Source: Fannyhessea vaginae DSM 15829
GTDB lineage: Bacteria > Actinomycetota > Coriobacteriia > Coriobacteriales > Atopobiaceae
Assembly: GCF_000159235.2 (NCBI RefSeq)
Contig: NZ_ACGK02000001.1
Coordinates: 744,001 to 808,000 of the forward strand
DNA length: 64,000 nucleotides
Direction of reading: 5' to 3'
In this document: one piece after another, positions 53,707-62,876 of the stretch
Layout: each line of letters starts with the position of its first letter
How positions within the stretch are numbered: the stretch's first letter is position 1
Notes under the pieces: model-generated
The model's database searches: none
What the model saw: the letters and a program-made list of their open reading frames with translations, nothing else
Told to the model about the DNA's origin: nothing
Translations under genes and position numbers: made by a program

Positions 53707-54792
53707 ATGGCTGCACAAGAAAATTACTACGATATATTAGGTGTTGCACACGACGCGGATGCAAAAACAATTAAGCGCGCTTTCTTAAAAAAAGCTCGTC
53801 AGTTGCATCCTGATATTAACAAAGAAGCAGATGCAGAAGAGAAATTTAAAAAAGTAAACGAAGCATACTCGGTCCTTTCCGATGAACAAAAACGTGCTAA
53901 TTATGACCGATATGGCAGTGCTGATGGCCCTGCTGGTTTTCACAGTGATTATGTTGATATGTCCGATTTCTTTCGAGGTTCAGGTTTTGACGTTGACGAC
54001 ATATTCAGCTCGTTTTTCTCAGGTGGTGCACGTAGATCTTCTGGAGCGGCTGCTCCAAACCGCGGTCGTGATATGAGCATGAATTTTACTATTACCCTTG
54101 AAGAAGCAGCAAGTGGTTGTAGTAAAAAAATCGCATACGAGCGTCTAGCTCCTTGTGACGATTGTAACGGCAAAGGCGCAGCTGCCGATGCTCATGAAGT
54201 AACGTGCTCGCACTGTAAGGGAACAGGCGTGGTAACACAAGTTCAGCAATCTATTTTTGGTCAAGTACAATCTCAAACTGTTTGTAGTGCTTGTGGTGGT
54301 ATGGGTAAAGTATTTGATCACCCGTGCGAAACATGCCAAGGCCAAGGAAGAACTCCGTCACGTGAACGCGTTTCTGTTGAGATCCCGCGCGGTATTCACA
54401 GTGGTCAAACTATGAGAGTAGCTCACCGAGGTGAAGCAGGCTTGCGTGGTGCTGCTTCGGGTGATTTACTGCTTCGTATTGTTATAGCCGAACATAAAAC
54501 ATTTGAACGTCAAGGTGATGACCTTTTCTGTGAGCTTACCATTGACTCCCTGCAGGCTATTGTTGGCTGTACAAAGGAGGTTCAAGGCATTTTGCCAGAC
54601 GAAACTGTTGAAGTACATATTCCTTCTTCTTGTGAATATGGCCAGCGTATTAGCGTGTCTGGAAAAGGTATGCCGCGACGTCAAAGCTCTGCGCGTGGCT
54701 CTCTTGTTGCAGTTGTTCGTGTGGTAAGCCCTAAAGGACTTTCAAAGGCCGATAAGGCATGTATTAAAAAACTGGTAGACGGACGAAACTAA
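53707..54792 (+). CDS. dnaJ: Chaperone protein DnaJ
   Basis: This is a canonical type I DnaJ of 361 aa that stimulates DnaK ATPase. It has the J domain (YYDILGVAHDADAKTIKRAF, HPD in LHPDINKEAD) and a Gly/Phe-rich linker with FRGSGFDVDDIFSSFF. Four zinc motifs follow (CDDCNGKG, CSHCKGTG, CSACGGMG, CETCQGQG), then the two C-terminal beta domains including DGRN at the end. AAAGGTGGGG (53684-53693) precedes ATG 53707. Neither dnaK nor grpE is in the window. Stop and mtaB start overlap (TAATG). Confidence 0.95.
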   Translation: MAAQENYYDILGVAHDADAKTIKRAFLKKARQLHPDINKEADAEEKFKKVNEAYSVLSDEQKRANYDRYGSADGPAGFHSDYVDMSDFFRGSGFDVDDIFSSFFSGGARRSSGAAAPNRGRDMSMNFTITLEEAASGCSKKIAYERLAPCDDCNGKGAAADAHEVTCSHCKGTGVVTQVQQSIFGQVQSQTVCSACGGMGKVFDHPCETCQGQGRTPSRERVSVEIPRGIHSGQTMRVAHRGEAGLRGAASGDLLLRIVIAEHKTFERQGDDLFCELTIDSLQAIVGCTKEVQGILPDETVEVHIPSSCEYGQRISVSGKGMPRRQSSARGSLVAVVRVVSPKGLSKADKACIKKLVDGRN

Positions 54793-56057
54793 TGCAGGTA
54801 CCTAAAGTTGCTTTTATCAATTTAGGTTGTCGTGTCAATCGCGTTGAAACCGACGTTATTGCCTCTGAGCTCGAACGAGCAGGGTGTAAGGTTGTTAATC
54901 AAAATGAGGCCGACGCCATTGTTATCAATACCTGTGCCGTCACAGGAGAAGCCGAAGCTAAAACACGCAAAATTGTGCGTCGTGCCGCAAATCTTGCTAA
55001 TGTGCCCTTTGTAGTTGCTACAGGTTGTGTTGCAAATTTACATGCTGATGAGTTGTCTTCTATTGCCGATAATGTGTTAGTTGAACGAAATAAAGCTCGA
55101 GTATGCCAGCGTGTGTTGGGAGAATTTGGCTGTATTGCAGGTTCGGTAGACGATGACGGAGATCTTGTTCAGACGCCTACGCCAACAGGAAGAATGCGTC
55201 CCGGCATTAAAGTTCAAGATGGGTGTAACAATCGCTGCTCTTTTTGTATCGTGTGGAAAGCGCGAGGGCCTGCGCGTTCGGTGAGCTGTGAGTCTGTTTT
55301 GGCATCAGTTCGATCATCCATTGCTCATGGCGCGCGTGAAGTAGTGCTTACTGGTATTAACTTGGGCGATTTTAGAGAAATTTATCATGGATCTCGCGTG
55401 CGGCTTCCCGATTTACTACAGCTTATCCTTGATGAAACACCAGTTGAACGAGTGCGTCTTTCTTCGATAGAGCCGCCCGATGTAACTGATGAGCTTTTGA
55501 GGGTAATGGCTCAATCACAAGGAAGAATTGCTCCGTTTTTGCATATTTGTTTGCAATCGGGTTGCGAGGCTACCCTTAAACGCATGAGAAGAAACTACAC
55601 TGCAAGCTCATATGCTGCAGCCGTAGAAAATGCACGAGCCTATATGCCTTCAATTGCGCTTGGCACCGATTTAATTGTAGGTTTTCCAGGTGAAACTGAT
55701 GATGAATTTCAAACGTCCTATGATTTTTGTGAGCGTATAGGCTTTGCTAAGATGCACGTTTTTAGATACTCAAAACGTGAAGGTACTCCTGCGGCAAGCG
55801 CTCCCAATCAAGTTGACCCCCATGTCATGGCATCAAGGAGTAAACTCATGCGTGAGCTTGCTTCTCGTATGCGCTATGAACAAGCAAAGAAGCTTATTGG
55901 ACAAACCGATCGTGTGCTTGTCCAAGGGGTAGGCTATGGTGTTACCTCGGGTTTATTCGACGTTCATCTAGATAAACAAACGTGCCTTGATACCCTTGTT
56001 GACGTGCGTATTTTATCTGTTATGAAAGACGCAAGCTTACTTGTTGAGCGCCTCTAA
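54792..56057 (+). CDS. mtaB: tRNA (N6-L-threonylcarbamoyladenosine(37)-C2)-methylthiotransferase MtaB
   Basis: MtaB adds a methylthio group to t6A37 of tRNAs decoding ANN codons. The N-terminal MiaB-like domain has AFINLGCRVNRVETD and VINTCAVTGEAEAKTRKIVR. The radical SAM cluster motif is DGCNNRCSFCIVW (C-x3-C-x2-C). VGFPGETDDEFQTSYDF and HVFRYSKREGTPAA are also typical, and a TRAM-like tail ends the protein. At 421 aa and with the CRVNRVE form it fits MtaB rather than MiaB. It overlaps dnaJ by one base. Confidence 0.92.
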   Translation: MQVPKVAFINLGCRVNRVETDVIASELERAGCKVVNQNEADAIVINTCAVTGEAEAKTRKIVRRAANLANVPFVVATGCVANLHADELSSIADNVLVERNKARVCQRVLGEFGCIAGSVDDDGDLVQTPTPTGRMRPGIKVQDGCNNRCSFCIVWKARGPARSVSCESVLASVRSSIAHGAREVVLTGINLGDFREIYHGSRVRLPDLLQLILDETPVERVRLSSIEPPDVTDELLRVMAQSQGRIAPFLHICLQSGCEATLKRMRRNYTASSYAAAVENARAYMPSIALGTDLIVGFPGETDDEFQTSYDFCERIGFAKMHVFRYSKREGTPAASAPNQVDPHVMASRSKLMRELASRMRYEQAKKLIGQTDRVLVQGVGYGVTSGLFDVHLDKQTCLDTLVDVRILSVMKDASLLVERL

Positions 56058-56136
56058 ATATGCAACGAAGCTGCAAAAAGAGCGCCAAATTTTGGCAGGT
56101 TAGCTAACGACTGTTTTACGTATGCAAAGGATGGCT

Positions 56137-57093
56137 ATGGAAGTTATAAAAAAAGAGCTTATCATTCCATGCGACATAAATCTTGCAGAACTATTTGGCA
56201 CACGAGATTGTGTGCTTCGTTTGCTTGAATCTCATTTAGGTGTTTCTTTGCGCGTATATCATAATCGCTTAACTGTTGAGGGTTGCGCTTCGTCAACTGA
56301 AGCAGCATTACATGTACTTCATGAGCTGATAAACTTATTGCAACAAGATCTGCATCCCTCATCTGATGAAATTAGCCTACTTATTGACGATTATTTTCAC
56401 GCAGATAAACAAGTTGAGTCTTTGGATGCGTCTGTTGTATATACAAGCGGCAAAGGTATCGCTGTTGTACCTAAGACCGTAGGTCAAAAAAAGTATTGTC
56501 AGGCAATTCAACATAACAGCATAACTTTTGTAACAGGACCTGCAGGTTCGGGGAAAACGTATTTAGCACTTGCTTTTGCACTGCGCGCTTTAAAAAATCA
56601 CGAAATATCACGCATTATTCTCACGCGTCCTGTTATTGAGGCAGGGGAATCACTTGGGTTTTTGCCGGGCACCTTGCAAGATAAGCTAGATCCCTACATT
56701 CGACCACTCTATGATGCACTTATAGATTTGGAAGGGACACAAACCGTTGGTACCTGGATCCAAAATCGTACGCTCGAAATTGCGCCTCTGGCGTATATGA
56801 GAGGAAGAAGCCTTAACCGTGCATTCGTTATTTTGGATGAAGCGCAAAATACCACACATGCGCAGATGAAGCTCTTTTTAACGCGGCTTGGTTTTGGTTC
56901 TCGTTTTGTTATAACTGGAGATATTACTCAAAAGGATCTTGCTGGAACAAGCGGACTTATCTCGGCTCAAAGGATTTTAGGTAACCTTGGCGATATTGCT
57001 TTTGTAACGCTTGACAGAAATGATATTGTACGACATAGCTTAGTTGCTTCTATTGTTGATGCCTACGATGCTTTTGAGAAACTTGGGTCTTAA
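56137..57093 (+). CDS. phoH: PhoH-like ATPase
   Basis: This is a cytoplasmic P-loop protein of 318 aa, presumed to be an RNA-related ATPase or helicase. Walker A is VTGPAGSGKTYLA, followed by RIILTRPVIEAGESLGFLPG and Walker B FVILDEAQNTT, with FVITGDITQKDL. The N-terminal KH-like segment precedes it. ATG 56137 is chosen, as AAAGG (56126-56130) fits; ATG 56122 and 56131 are in frame. Position before ybeY and era is a conserved order in many bacteria. Confidence 0.92.
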   Translation: MEVIKKELIIPCDINLAELFGTRDCVLRLLESHLGVSLRVYHNRLTVEGCASSTEAALHVLHELINLLQQDLHPSSDEISLLIDDYFHADKQVESLDASVVYTSGKGIAVVPKTVGQKKYCQAIQHNSITFVTGPAGSGKTYLALAFALRALKNHEISRIILTRPVIEAGESLGFLPGTLQDKLDPYIRPLYDALIDLEGTQTVGTWIQNRTLEIAPLAYMRGRSLNRAFVILDEAQNTTHAQMKLFLTRLGFGSRFVITGDITQKDLAGTSGLISAQRILGNLGDIAFVTLDRNDIVRHSLVASIVDAYDAFEKLGS

Positions 57094-57138
57094 GTCTCTG
57101 CTAAAACTCTCGTTGAGGGGGAGTTGTAAGGTATATAT

Positions 57139-57147
57139 TGGTATAAT
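57139..57147 (+). promoter_or_regulatory. Extended -10 promoter element before ybeY
   Basis: TGG followed by TATAAT (57142-57147) is an ideal extended -10 element, 32 bases before the ybeY start. It suggests an internal promoter for ybeY-dgkA-era. Confidence 0.5.
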
Positions 57148-57178
57148 AGCGTGTAAGTTAACAAACTAAAGGTGGATC

Positions 57179-57685
57179 ATGGTAGAACATTCGTATAACT
57201 TTTATTGCGACGAAGAAGTAAACAGCATATTAGAAGAAGACGAAATGATGCATATTTGCAGCTACGTTTTGCAGGATCAACAGGTAAAACGTCCCTGTAA
57301 TGTTTCGATTTCTATTGTGACAGACGAACATATTCACACGCTTAATAAAACTTGGCGCAATCAAGACAGACCCACTGATGTTATTTCCTTAGAATGTGAA
57401 CGCCCCGATGATCCTGATTTAGCTAACGGAGAAGTTTGCGAATTGGGTGACATTGTTCTTGCTCCTAACTATATTGCACATCAAGCAGATTCTTTTCATA
57501 TGGCGCATGAAGACGAGTGTAGACTTCTGTTGATACACGGTATGCTTCATCTACTGGGATATGATCATCTTACAGATGATGAAGCGGAAGTTATGGAAGC
57601 GCTTGAAGATCGCCTGCTTTTAGAAGTTGGTACAACCCGTCATGTAGGCCATGTCACGCTTACCAGACACCGTGGGGAAGAGTAG
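57179..57685 (+). CDS. ybeY: Endoribonuclease YbeY (rRNA maturation factor)
   Basis: YbeY is a zinc-dependent enzyme needed for 16S rRNA 3' end maturation. The three metal-binding His are in LLIHGMLHLLGYDHLTDDEA. The upstream NKTWRNQDRPTDVISLE and GDIVLAPNYI segments match the family. At 168 aa it is normal. ATG 57179 follows AAAGGTGG. It is followed by dgkA after two bases. Confidence 0.94.
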   Translation: MVEHSYNFYCDEEVNSILEEDEMMHICSYVLQDQQVKRPCNVSISIVTDEHIHTLNKTWRNQDRPTDVISLECERPDDPDLANGEVCELGDIVLAPNYIAHQADSFHMAHEDECRLLLIHGMLHLLGYDHLTDDEAEVMEALEDRLLLEVGTTRHVGHVTLTRHRGEE

Positions 57686-57687
57686 CT

Positions 57688-58065
57688 ATGATCCCTGGCA
57701 AACATCCCAAGCATCCCAATTTTAGACGATCATTTTTATTTGCCATTCAGGGTTTTTGCACAGCTATTCATCAAGAGCGCAATATTCGGGTTATGCTTGT
57801 AGTTGGTGTTATAGGATGTGTGTTGGGTTTTCTCGTTTGCTTTGATGTACTTGCCTGGTGTATCTATATTTTGTGTTGCGGCTGCGTAATTTCGGCCGAA
57901 CTTTTTAATACCTCCATCGAGGCAGTTGTCGACTTGGTATCTCCGGAGTTTCATCCTCTTGCAGGGAAAGCAAAAGATATTGCAGCAGCTGCTGTTTGGG
58001 TATTATGCCTGATGGTTGGTGTTGTTGGTTTAGGCTTATACCTGCGAGCTTTAGGGTTACTTTAG
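57688..58065 (+). CDS. dgkA: Diacylglycerol/undecaprenol kinase family membrane protein
   Basis: This 125 aa protein has three membrane helices. The DgkA signature is AELFNTSIEAVVDLVSPEFH followed by AGKAKDIAAAAVWV. In Gram-positive bacteria such enzymes phosphorylate undecaprenol to recycle the lipid carrier, which is more likely here than diacylglycerol kinase proper. It is tightly spaced after ybeY and precedes era, a common gene order. Confidence 0.92.
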   Translation: MIPGKHPKHPNFRRSFLFAIQGFCTAIHQERNIRVMLVVGVIGCVLGFLVCFDVLAWCIYILCCGCVISAELFNTSIEAVVDLVSPEFHPLAGKAKDIAAAAVWVLCLMVGVVGLGLYLRALGLL

Positions 58066-58109
58066 AGTTTTATTTAATTGGTGTAGATCAATACAAAGGA
58101 GCAACGTTT

Positions 58110-59003
58110 GTGTTTACCAGCGGTTTTGTAAGTTTGGTAGGAAGACCAAGTGTTGGCAAATCAACGCTTTTAAATGCATGCTACGGAGGAAAAATAGCAA
58201 TTACCTCTCGTGTGGCCCAAACCACAAGACGGCGCATGCGTGCAGTTCTTACCGATGACAGCTCGCAGATTGTTATTGTTGATACTCCAGGTTTGCATAA
58301 GCCTAAAGATGCCTTAGGTAAAGAGCTCAATCAAACTGCGCTTGCCGAACTTAAAGATGTAGACGTAGTTGCTCATTTAATCGACGCATCTCAAGAAGTA
58401 GGGCGCGGTGATGCATGGGTTGCTCATCATATTCAACAGAGCTTGGCTCCTTTTAAATTACTGGTAATTACCAAAGCGGATAAAGTTGATGCTGCAACTG
58501 TTACAAAACAACTTGAAGCGGCTTCAAAGCTTGCAAATTATGATCAAAAGCTTGTAGTAAGCGCGCGTAAAAACTTTAACGTTGATACTTTTTTGCAGAT
58601 TGTGCGCAAGCATCTTCCAGCTGGTCCCTATTGGTTTCCATCCGATATGGATGTTGATATGTCCGATAAAGATTTGATTGCAGAGTTTATCCGCGAAAAA
58701 GTTCTTAATCTTACCCGCGATGAAATCCCCCATAGTGTTGCTGTTGATGTCTCTGAATTTGAATGGCATCATCATGATGTCTGTGCAATTCGCGCGCAAA
58801 TCATCGTTGAACGTGAAGGACAAAAGGCTATTATTATCGGAAAACGTGGAGCGCTTATCAAAAAGATCGGCGTTGAGGCTCGCAAAGACATAGAAAAATT
58901 ATTGGGAGCACGTGTCTTTTTAGATTTAGTGGTATGTGTTGTGCCTTTGTGGCGAAAAGACGCTTCAGAGATAAAAAAATTAGGCTATGTACACCAAGAT
59001 TAG
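58110..59003 (+). CDS. era: GTPase Era
   Basis: Era binds 16S rRNA and assists 30S assembly. I start at GTG 58110 (297 aa), as AAAGGAG (58095-58101) fits and the extra N-terminal frame overlaps dgkA. G1 is VGRPSVGKSTLLNA, G3 is VDTPGLHKPKDALG, and G4 is ITKADKVDA. The C-terminal KH domain shows AIIIGKRGALIKKIGVEARKDIE. Position after ybeY and dgkA, and before recO, is the usual order. Confidence 0.95.
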   Translation: MFTSGFVSLVGRPSVGKSTLLNACYGGKIAITSRVAQTTRRRMRAVLTDDSSQIVIVDTPGLHKPKDALGKELNQTALAELKDVDVVAHLIDASQEVGRGDAWVAHHIQQSLAPFKLLVITKADKVDAATVTKQLEAASKLANYDQKLVVSARKNFNVDTFLQIVRKHLPAGPYWFPSDMDVDMSDKDLIAEFIREKVLNLTRDEIPHSVAVDVSEFEWHHHDVCAIRAQIIVEREGQKAIIIGKRGALIKKIGVEARKDIEKLLGARVFLDLVVCVVPLWRKDASEIKKLGYVHQD

Positions 59004-59086
59004 CTTAGATTTTGTATACTTTTGTCCTTTGCTGTACACGTTAAGTAAACCTGACATGCCTTACATAAAGTCTAAGAGGTGTGGAT

Positions 59087-59146
59087 ATGTCTGCGTTACA
59101 TGCAAAGCACAAATGGGGTGCTTATGAATCGAAGAAAACTCATTAG
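59087..59146 (+). CDS. Possible 19-residue leader peptide overlapping the recO start
   Basis: ATG 59087, seven bases after GAGG (59076-59079), opens a reading frame of 19 codons (MSALHAKHKWGAYESKKTH) ending at TAG 59144-59146, past the recO ATG at 59124. Its ribosome site is better than that of recO, so it may be translated and coupled to recO. Codon content alone cannot prove it. Confidence 0.35.
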   Translation: MSALHAKHKWGAYESKKTH

Positions 59147-59876
59147 AAAACACGCACTTATTATTGATCATCGTACCAAGCTCAAAGAAAAAGATAGAAT
59201 ACTCACGCTTGTATGCGATGATGGAACTCAACGCCAAGCGATTGCAAAAGGTGCGCTTAAACCAGGTGGCAGATTTGCAGGTGTTTGTGAATTTGCTCAT
59301 GAGGCCGATTTTCTCTTAGCTGAGGGTACTTCATTAGATATTGTTCAAGAAGCCGTAAGTATTTGTCCGCATAAAACATTGCGTGAACTTCCCGATGCTT
59401 TTGCCGCAGCCTGTGTTGTGTGTGAGCTTGCACGTTATACCACGTTTCCTGATTTGCCCAATCCCTTTATGTTTAACATTTGCTCGTGCGCGCTCAGCTT
59501 ATGTGAGACCATTAATTCATATACCGTGTTGTTGGCATTAGTTGTTGCTTACACATTTAAAGTTTTAGCACACGAAGGATATCGCCCGATCCTTTCTTCG
59601 TGCATTTACTGCGGAGAAGCTGATATTGCTTATTTTTCTGCTACTTCGGGCGGCAGCATTTGTACAAGTTGTGCTCATGATATTGATGGTCTTTCAGAAA
59701 TTACGCCGTCAGAAGTGCAGTTTTTAGAATTTATGTTGGGTAGTGTGTTTGACAAGATCATACATACCGATTATGACCCAAAAATTATGTATAACTTAGG
59801 ACTTCTGGCGCACCAATGGGCAGCTACTCATTTGGATGTGCGCCTTCGTGCGTTTGAGTTCTTTCTCCAGATTTAA
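59124..59876 (+). CDS. recO: DNA repair protein RecO
   Basis: RecO mediates RecA loading and strand annealing with RecR. The N-terminal OB fold begins ALIIDHRTKLKEKDRILTLV and GALKPGGRFAGVCEFAHEAD. The zinc centre appears as CIYCGEADIAYFSATSGGSI followed by CTSCA. The 250 aa length is normal. ATG 59124 has only a weak site (TGGGGTG), and a short reading frame with a stronger site overlaps it. It follows era. Confidence 0.9.
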   Translation: MNRRKLIRKHALIIDHRTKLKEKDRILTLVCDDGTQRQAIAKGALKPGGRFAGVCEFAHEADFLLAEGTSLDIVQEAVSICPHKTLRELPDAFAAACVVCELARYTTFPDLPNPFMFNICSCALSLCETINSYTVLLALVVAYTFKVLAHEGYRPILSSCIYCGEADIAYFSATSGGSICTSCAHDIDGLSEITPSEVQFLEFMLGSVFDKIIHTDYDPKIMYNLGLLAHQWAATHLDVRLRAFEFFLQI

Positions 59877-60134
59877 AACATCCCATCATAGTGGAGTAAG
59901 TTGCAATATGTGGTGTTGTTTATATGACGAAGCGTTCCATCGAATTTATACGTCTATAAATGCTATCTACAAAGCCGTAAAGCATGAAACTGTATGTATT
60001 TGGTTAACTTTCTTTGCTTTACAAGAAAAAGATGGTATTCTTTTATAGGTTCGTACCTTCAACTTGGATTGTGGTCCACACCTTGACGCTTTCCCAGTTT
60101 AAGGCAAATTTTTTACAGAAAGGTGGAAACTCCT
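59877..60134. other. Intergenic region before rpsO
   Basis: No gene is supported; a 70-codon frame overlapping the recO end has no family features. TTGACG (60083-60088) may be a -35 element. The palindrome TGTGGTCCACA (60070-60080) lies just upstream of it. The rest is the rpsO leader, where S15 autoregulation could act. Confidence 0.4.
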
Positions 60135-60413
60135 ATGGCAGTTTCAAAAGAGCGTAAAGCAGAGCTTATCAAGCAATTTGGTAAGGACGAGAAAGACTCT
60201 GGTTCTGCAAGTGTACAGGTTGCATTGCTTACCGAGCGTATTAAAGGTCTTACCGAGCATGTTAAGCTTCACAAGCACGACTACCACACTCGTCGTGGTT
60301 TGCTGATGCTTGTTGGTAAACGTCGTAACCTTTTGGGTTATATCAAACGACAAAATGTTGAAACATACCGTAGCCTTATTAAGAGCTTGGGTATTCGTGA
60401 CAACATTCAATAG
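60135..60413 (+). CDS. rpsO: 30S ribosomal protein uS15
   Basis: S15 binds the central domain of 16S rRNA. The 92 aa sequence has the family core DSGSASVQVALLTERIKGLT, LHKHDYHTRRGLLMLVGKRR and LLGYIKRQNVETYRSLIKSL. ATG 60135 follows AGAAAGGTGG (60118-60127); a GTG four codons upstream is unnecessary. A terminator separates it from pnp, as in the classical rpsO-pnp arrangement. Confidence 0.96.
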   Translation: MAVSKERKAELIKQFGKDEKDSGSASVQVALLTERIKGLTEHVKLHKHDYHTRRGLLMLVGKRRNLLGYIKRQNVETYRSLIKSLGIRDNIQ

Positions 60414-60420
60414 TTGTATA

Positions 60421-60447
60421 AAAAGCACCCATTTTGGGTGCTTTTTT
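60421..60447 (+). terminator. Intrinsic terminator between rpsO and pnp
   Basis: AAAAGCACCC (60421-60430) pairs with GGGTGCTTTT (60436-60445), followed by more T residues. Read-through would feed pnp. Confidence 0.9.
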
Positions 60448-60460
60448 ACATAGGGCAAGC

Positions 60461-60482
60461 CCTTCTACAATGGGGTAGAAGG
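60461..60482 (+). promoter_or_regulatory. pnp leader hairpin
   Basis: CCTTCTAC (60461-60468) is perfectly complementary to GTAGAAGG (60475-60482) around a six-base loop, 18 bases before the pnp ATG. Its 3' arm overlaps an AAGGAG sequence. An overlapping GGGC/GCCC pair upstream could compete. The location recalls the RNase-processed pnp leader hairpin of enterobacteria. Confidence 0.5.
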
Positions 60483-60499
60483 AGATAATCGAGGATTTT

Positions 60500-62755
60500 A
60501 TGTCAAAAGTTAGCTATGAGTTCGATCTGTTCAACAAACACTACAAACTAGAATCAGGTGAGCTTGCAAAGCAAGCAACTGGTCAATGCTTAGTATCATG
60601 TGGCGATTCTACCGTTAATCTTACCGTTGTTGTTTCAAAAGAACGCAAAAATTATGACTTCTTCCCACTTACGGTTGATTTTATCGAAAAAATGTATGCC
60701 GTTGGTCGTATACCTGGCGGCTATCTTAAGCGTGAAGCTCGTCCAACCGAAAAAGCAACGCTTACTGCACGTATGATCGACCGTCCAATTCGTCCTTCTT
60801 TTCCTGATGGTTTTAGAAACGAAGTCCAAATTGTTGCTATGCCTTTAGTTGCAGATCAAATTCATCCAGTTGATACCATTTGCGTTATGGGAGCATCAGC
60901 GGCTATGTATACAGGTGGTGTTCCTTTTGAAGGGCCGCTTGCATGCGTTCGCATTGGACGTGATAAAACTACGGGTGAGTATCTTGTTAACCCAACTTAT
61001 GAAGAGCGTAAAAACTCTGATCTTGATCTTGAACTTGCAGGTTCTGAAACCTTTATTTCCATGCTTGAGGCTGGTGCCGAGGAAATTTCTGAAGATGATA
61101 TGCTTGACGCCATGGCGTTTGGCCAAAAAGCTATTGCAGCATTTTGCGCCGAGCAGAAAAACTTCTTTGCTAAATATGAAGCTGTTAATGGCGTATGCGA
61201 AAAGAAGAGCTACGAGCTTGATGAACCCATTGAAGAGGTTCATAATCGCGTGTTTGCTCACTTTGACGAGATGAGCGCTGCCCTAAAAGACGCAGATAAA
61301 CTAAGTCGTATGGATAAAGTTGAAGCGCTTAAGGCTGCAATCGTTGAAGAGTTTACAGAAGATGAGCAAGCAGAATGGGAACTTGCGATTCCTGCCGAGC
61401 TTAAAAGTCTTGAAAAACACGCTATGCGTAAAATGGTTGTAGAAACTGGTGAGCGTGTCGACGGTCGTAGCGCTACTGAAGTTCGTCCGCTTATGGTAAA
61501 AGGCGACTACTTACCGCTAGTTCATGGTTCGGGCTTGTTCCAACGTGGACAGACACAAGTGCTTTCAATTGCTACACTTGGTATGCTTAGCGAATGGCAA
61601 CGCCTTGACACGATAGAGCCTACCGAAGGCAAACGTTATATTCACCATTATAATTTCCCACCATATTGCACAGGCGAGACTGGTCGCTTAGGTTCACCAA
61701 AACGCCGTGAGATTGGTCACGGAAATCTTGCTGAACGTGCGCTTCTGCCCGTTATTCCTTCTGAGGAAGAATTCCCTTATGCAATACGTGTTGTCTCGGA
61801 GGTTATGGAGTCTAACGGTTCATCCTCTATGGCGTCTACCTGCGGCTCTACTCTTGCTCTTATGGATGCGGGCGTTCCTATTAAGCGTCCTGTATCTGGA
61901 GTTGCTATGGGTCTTATTCAAGAAGAGGGCAAGACAGTTGTTCTTACCGATATTCAAGGTTTGGAAGACTTCCTTGGCGATATGGACTTTAAAGTGACAG
62001 GTACCACAAAAGGTATTACTGCCATGCAAATGGACAATAAAGCTACTGGATTAACGCCAGAAATTTTGCGTCAAGCCCTCAAACAGGCTCATGAAGGTCG
62101 TATGCATATTCTTGATGCCATGTTAGCTGCTGTTCCTCAAACGCGTACTGCTACAAAAGAAACAGCGCCTCAAATTATCAGCATGAAAATTCCTGTTGAT
62201 AATATTCGCGACGTTATTGGTTCGGGCGGAAAAGTCATTCGCGCAATCCAAGACGAAACGGGTGCAACAGTAGAGATTCAAGAAGACGGTAGTGTATTTA
62301 TTTCGGGTGTAGGTGACGCTGGCAAACTGGCACAAGATCGCATTTTGGCGATTATTAAAGTTCCAGAAGTCGGCGAAGAATATACTGGTCGAGTTGTAGG
62401 TATTCAGCCCTTTGGTGCATTTGTAGAGCTTCTTCCTGGAAAAGATGGTTTATTACACATCTCTCGTGTTGCACAAGGACGAGTTAACAAAATTGAGGAC
62501 GTTCTATCCGTTGGCGATGAAGTACGCGTTCGCGTCTTAGACGTTGATGATAAGGGTAAAATTTCTCTTGACCGCCTTGATAAACCCGAAGTTGCTCAAA
62601 ATGATGGACAACATGCTCATGCACCCGAAGCACGCACAGCTCGTCCATATACCCCACGTGCGCAGCACAAACATTTTTCACTGAAAGAAGATGCTTCGGC
62701 TCCTTCTTCTCACAGACAGCTGCGTCGTCATCACGAAGTTCATGACGAAGACTAA
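60500..62755 (+). CDS. pnp: Polyribonucleotide nucleotidyltransferase (PNPase)
   Basis: PNPase degrades RNA phosphorolytically from the 3' end and can add tails. Two RNase PH-like domains are visible (SYEFDLFNKHYKLESGELAK; EVRPLMVKGDYLPLVHGSGL, and GSSSMASTCGSTLALMDAGV in the second). The KH domain DNIRDVIGSGGKVIRAIQDE and the S1 domain EYTGRVVGIQPFGAFVELLP follow. The 751 aa length is typical, with a His/Arg/Ala-rich tail after the S1 domain. A strong terminator follows. RNase J is next, so the two decay enzymes are neighbours. Confidence 0.97.
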   Translation: MSKVSYEFDLFNKHYKLESGELAKQATGQCLVSCGDSTVNLTVVVSKERKNYDFFPLTVDFIEKMYAVGRIPGGYLKREARPTEKATLTARMIDRPIRPSFPDGFRNEVQIVAMPLVADQIHPVDTICVMGASAAMYTGGVPFEGPLACVRIGRDKTTGEYLVNPTYEERKNSDLDLELAGSETFISMLEAGAEEISEDDMLDAMAFGQKAIAAFCAEQKNFFAKYEAVNGVCEKKSYELDEPIEEVHNRVFAHFDEMSAALKDADKLSRMDKVEALKAAIVEEFTEDEQAEWELAIPAELKSLEKHAMRKMVVETGERVDGRSATEVRPLMVKGDYLPLVHGSGLFQRGQTQVLSIATLGMLSEWQRLDTIEPTEGKRYIHHYNFPPYCTGETGRLGSPKRREIGHGNLAERALLPVIPSEEEFPYAIRVVSEVMESNGSSSMASTCGSTLALMDAGVPIKRPVSGVAMGLIQEEGKTVVLTDIQGLEDFLGDMDFKVTGTTKGITAMQMDNKATGLTPEILRQALKQAHEGRMHILDAMLAAVPQTRTATKETAPQIISMKIPVDNIRDVIGSGGKVIRAIQDETGATVEIQEDGSVFISGVGDAGKLAQDRILAIIKVPEVGEEYTGRVVGIQPFGAFVELLPGKDGLLHISRVAQGRVNKIEDVLSVGDEVRVRVLDVDDKGKISLDRLDKPEVAQNDGQHAHAPEARTARPYTPRAQHKHFSLKEDASAPSSHRQLRRHHEVHDED

Positions 62756-62815
62756 CTAACAAGGTTTGCTTTTTTCGTTTGAACCTTTGTAGTGGTTTTA
62801 ATTGGTTTAACTTGT

Positions 62816-62846
62816 AAAGAGTCGCTTTTTGCGACTCTTTTTTTAC
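62816..62846 (+). terminator. Intrinsic terminator after pnp
   Basis: AAAGAGTCGC (62816-62825) pairs with GCGACTCTTT (62831-62840) around a TTTTT loop, followed by T residues. Confidence 0.92.
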
Positions 62847-62876
62847 GATATTTTCATTGATAAAGCTAATTTCAGG

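Noticed and set aside
59836..60048. 70-codon frame after recO
   Set aside because: It begins inside recO, shows no family features and lacks a ribosome site.
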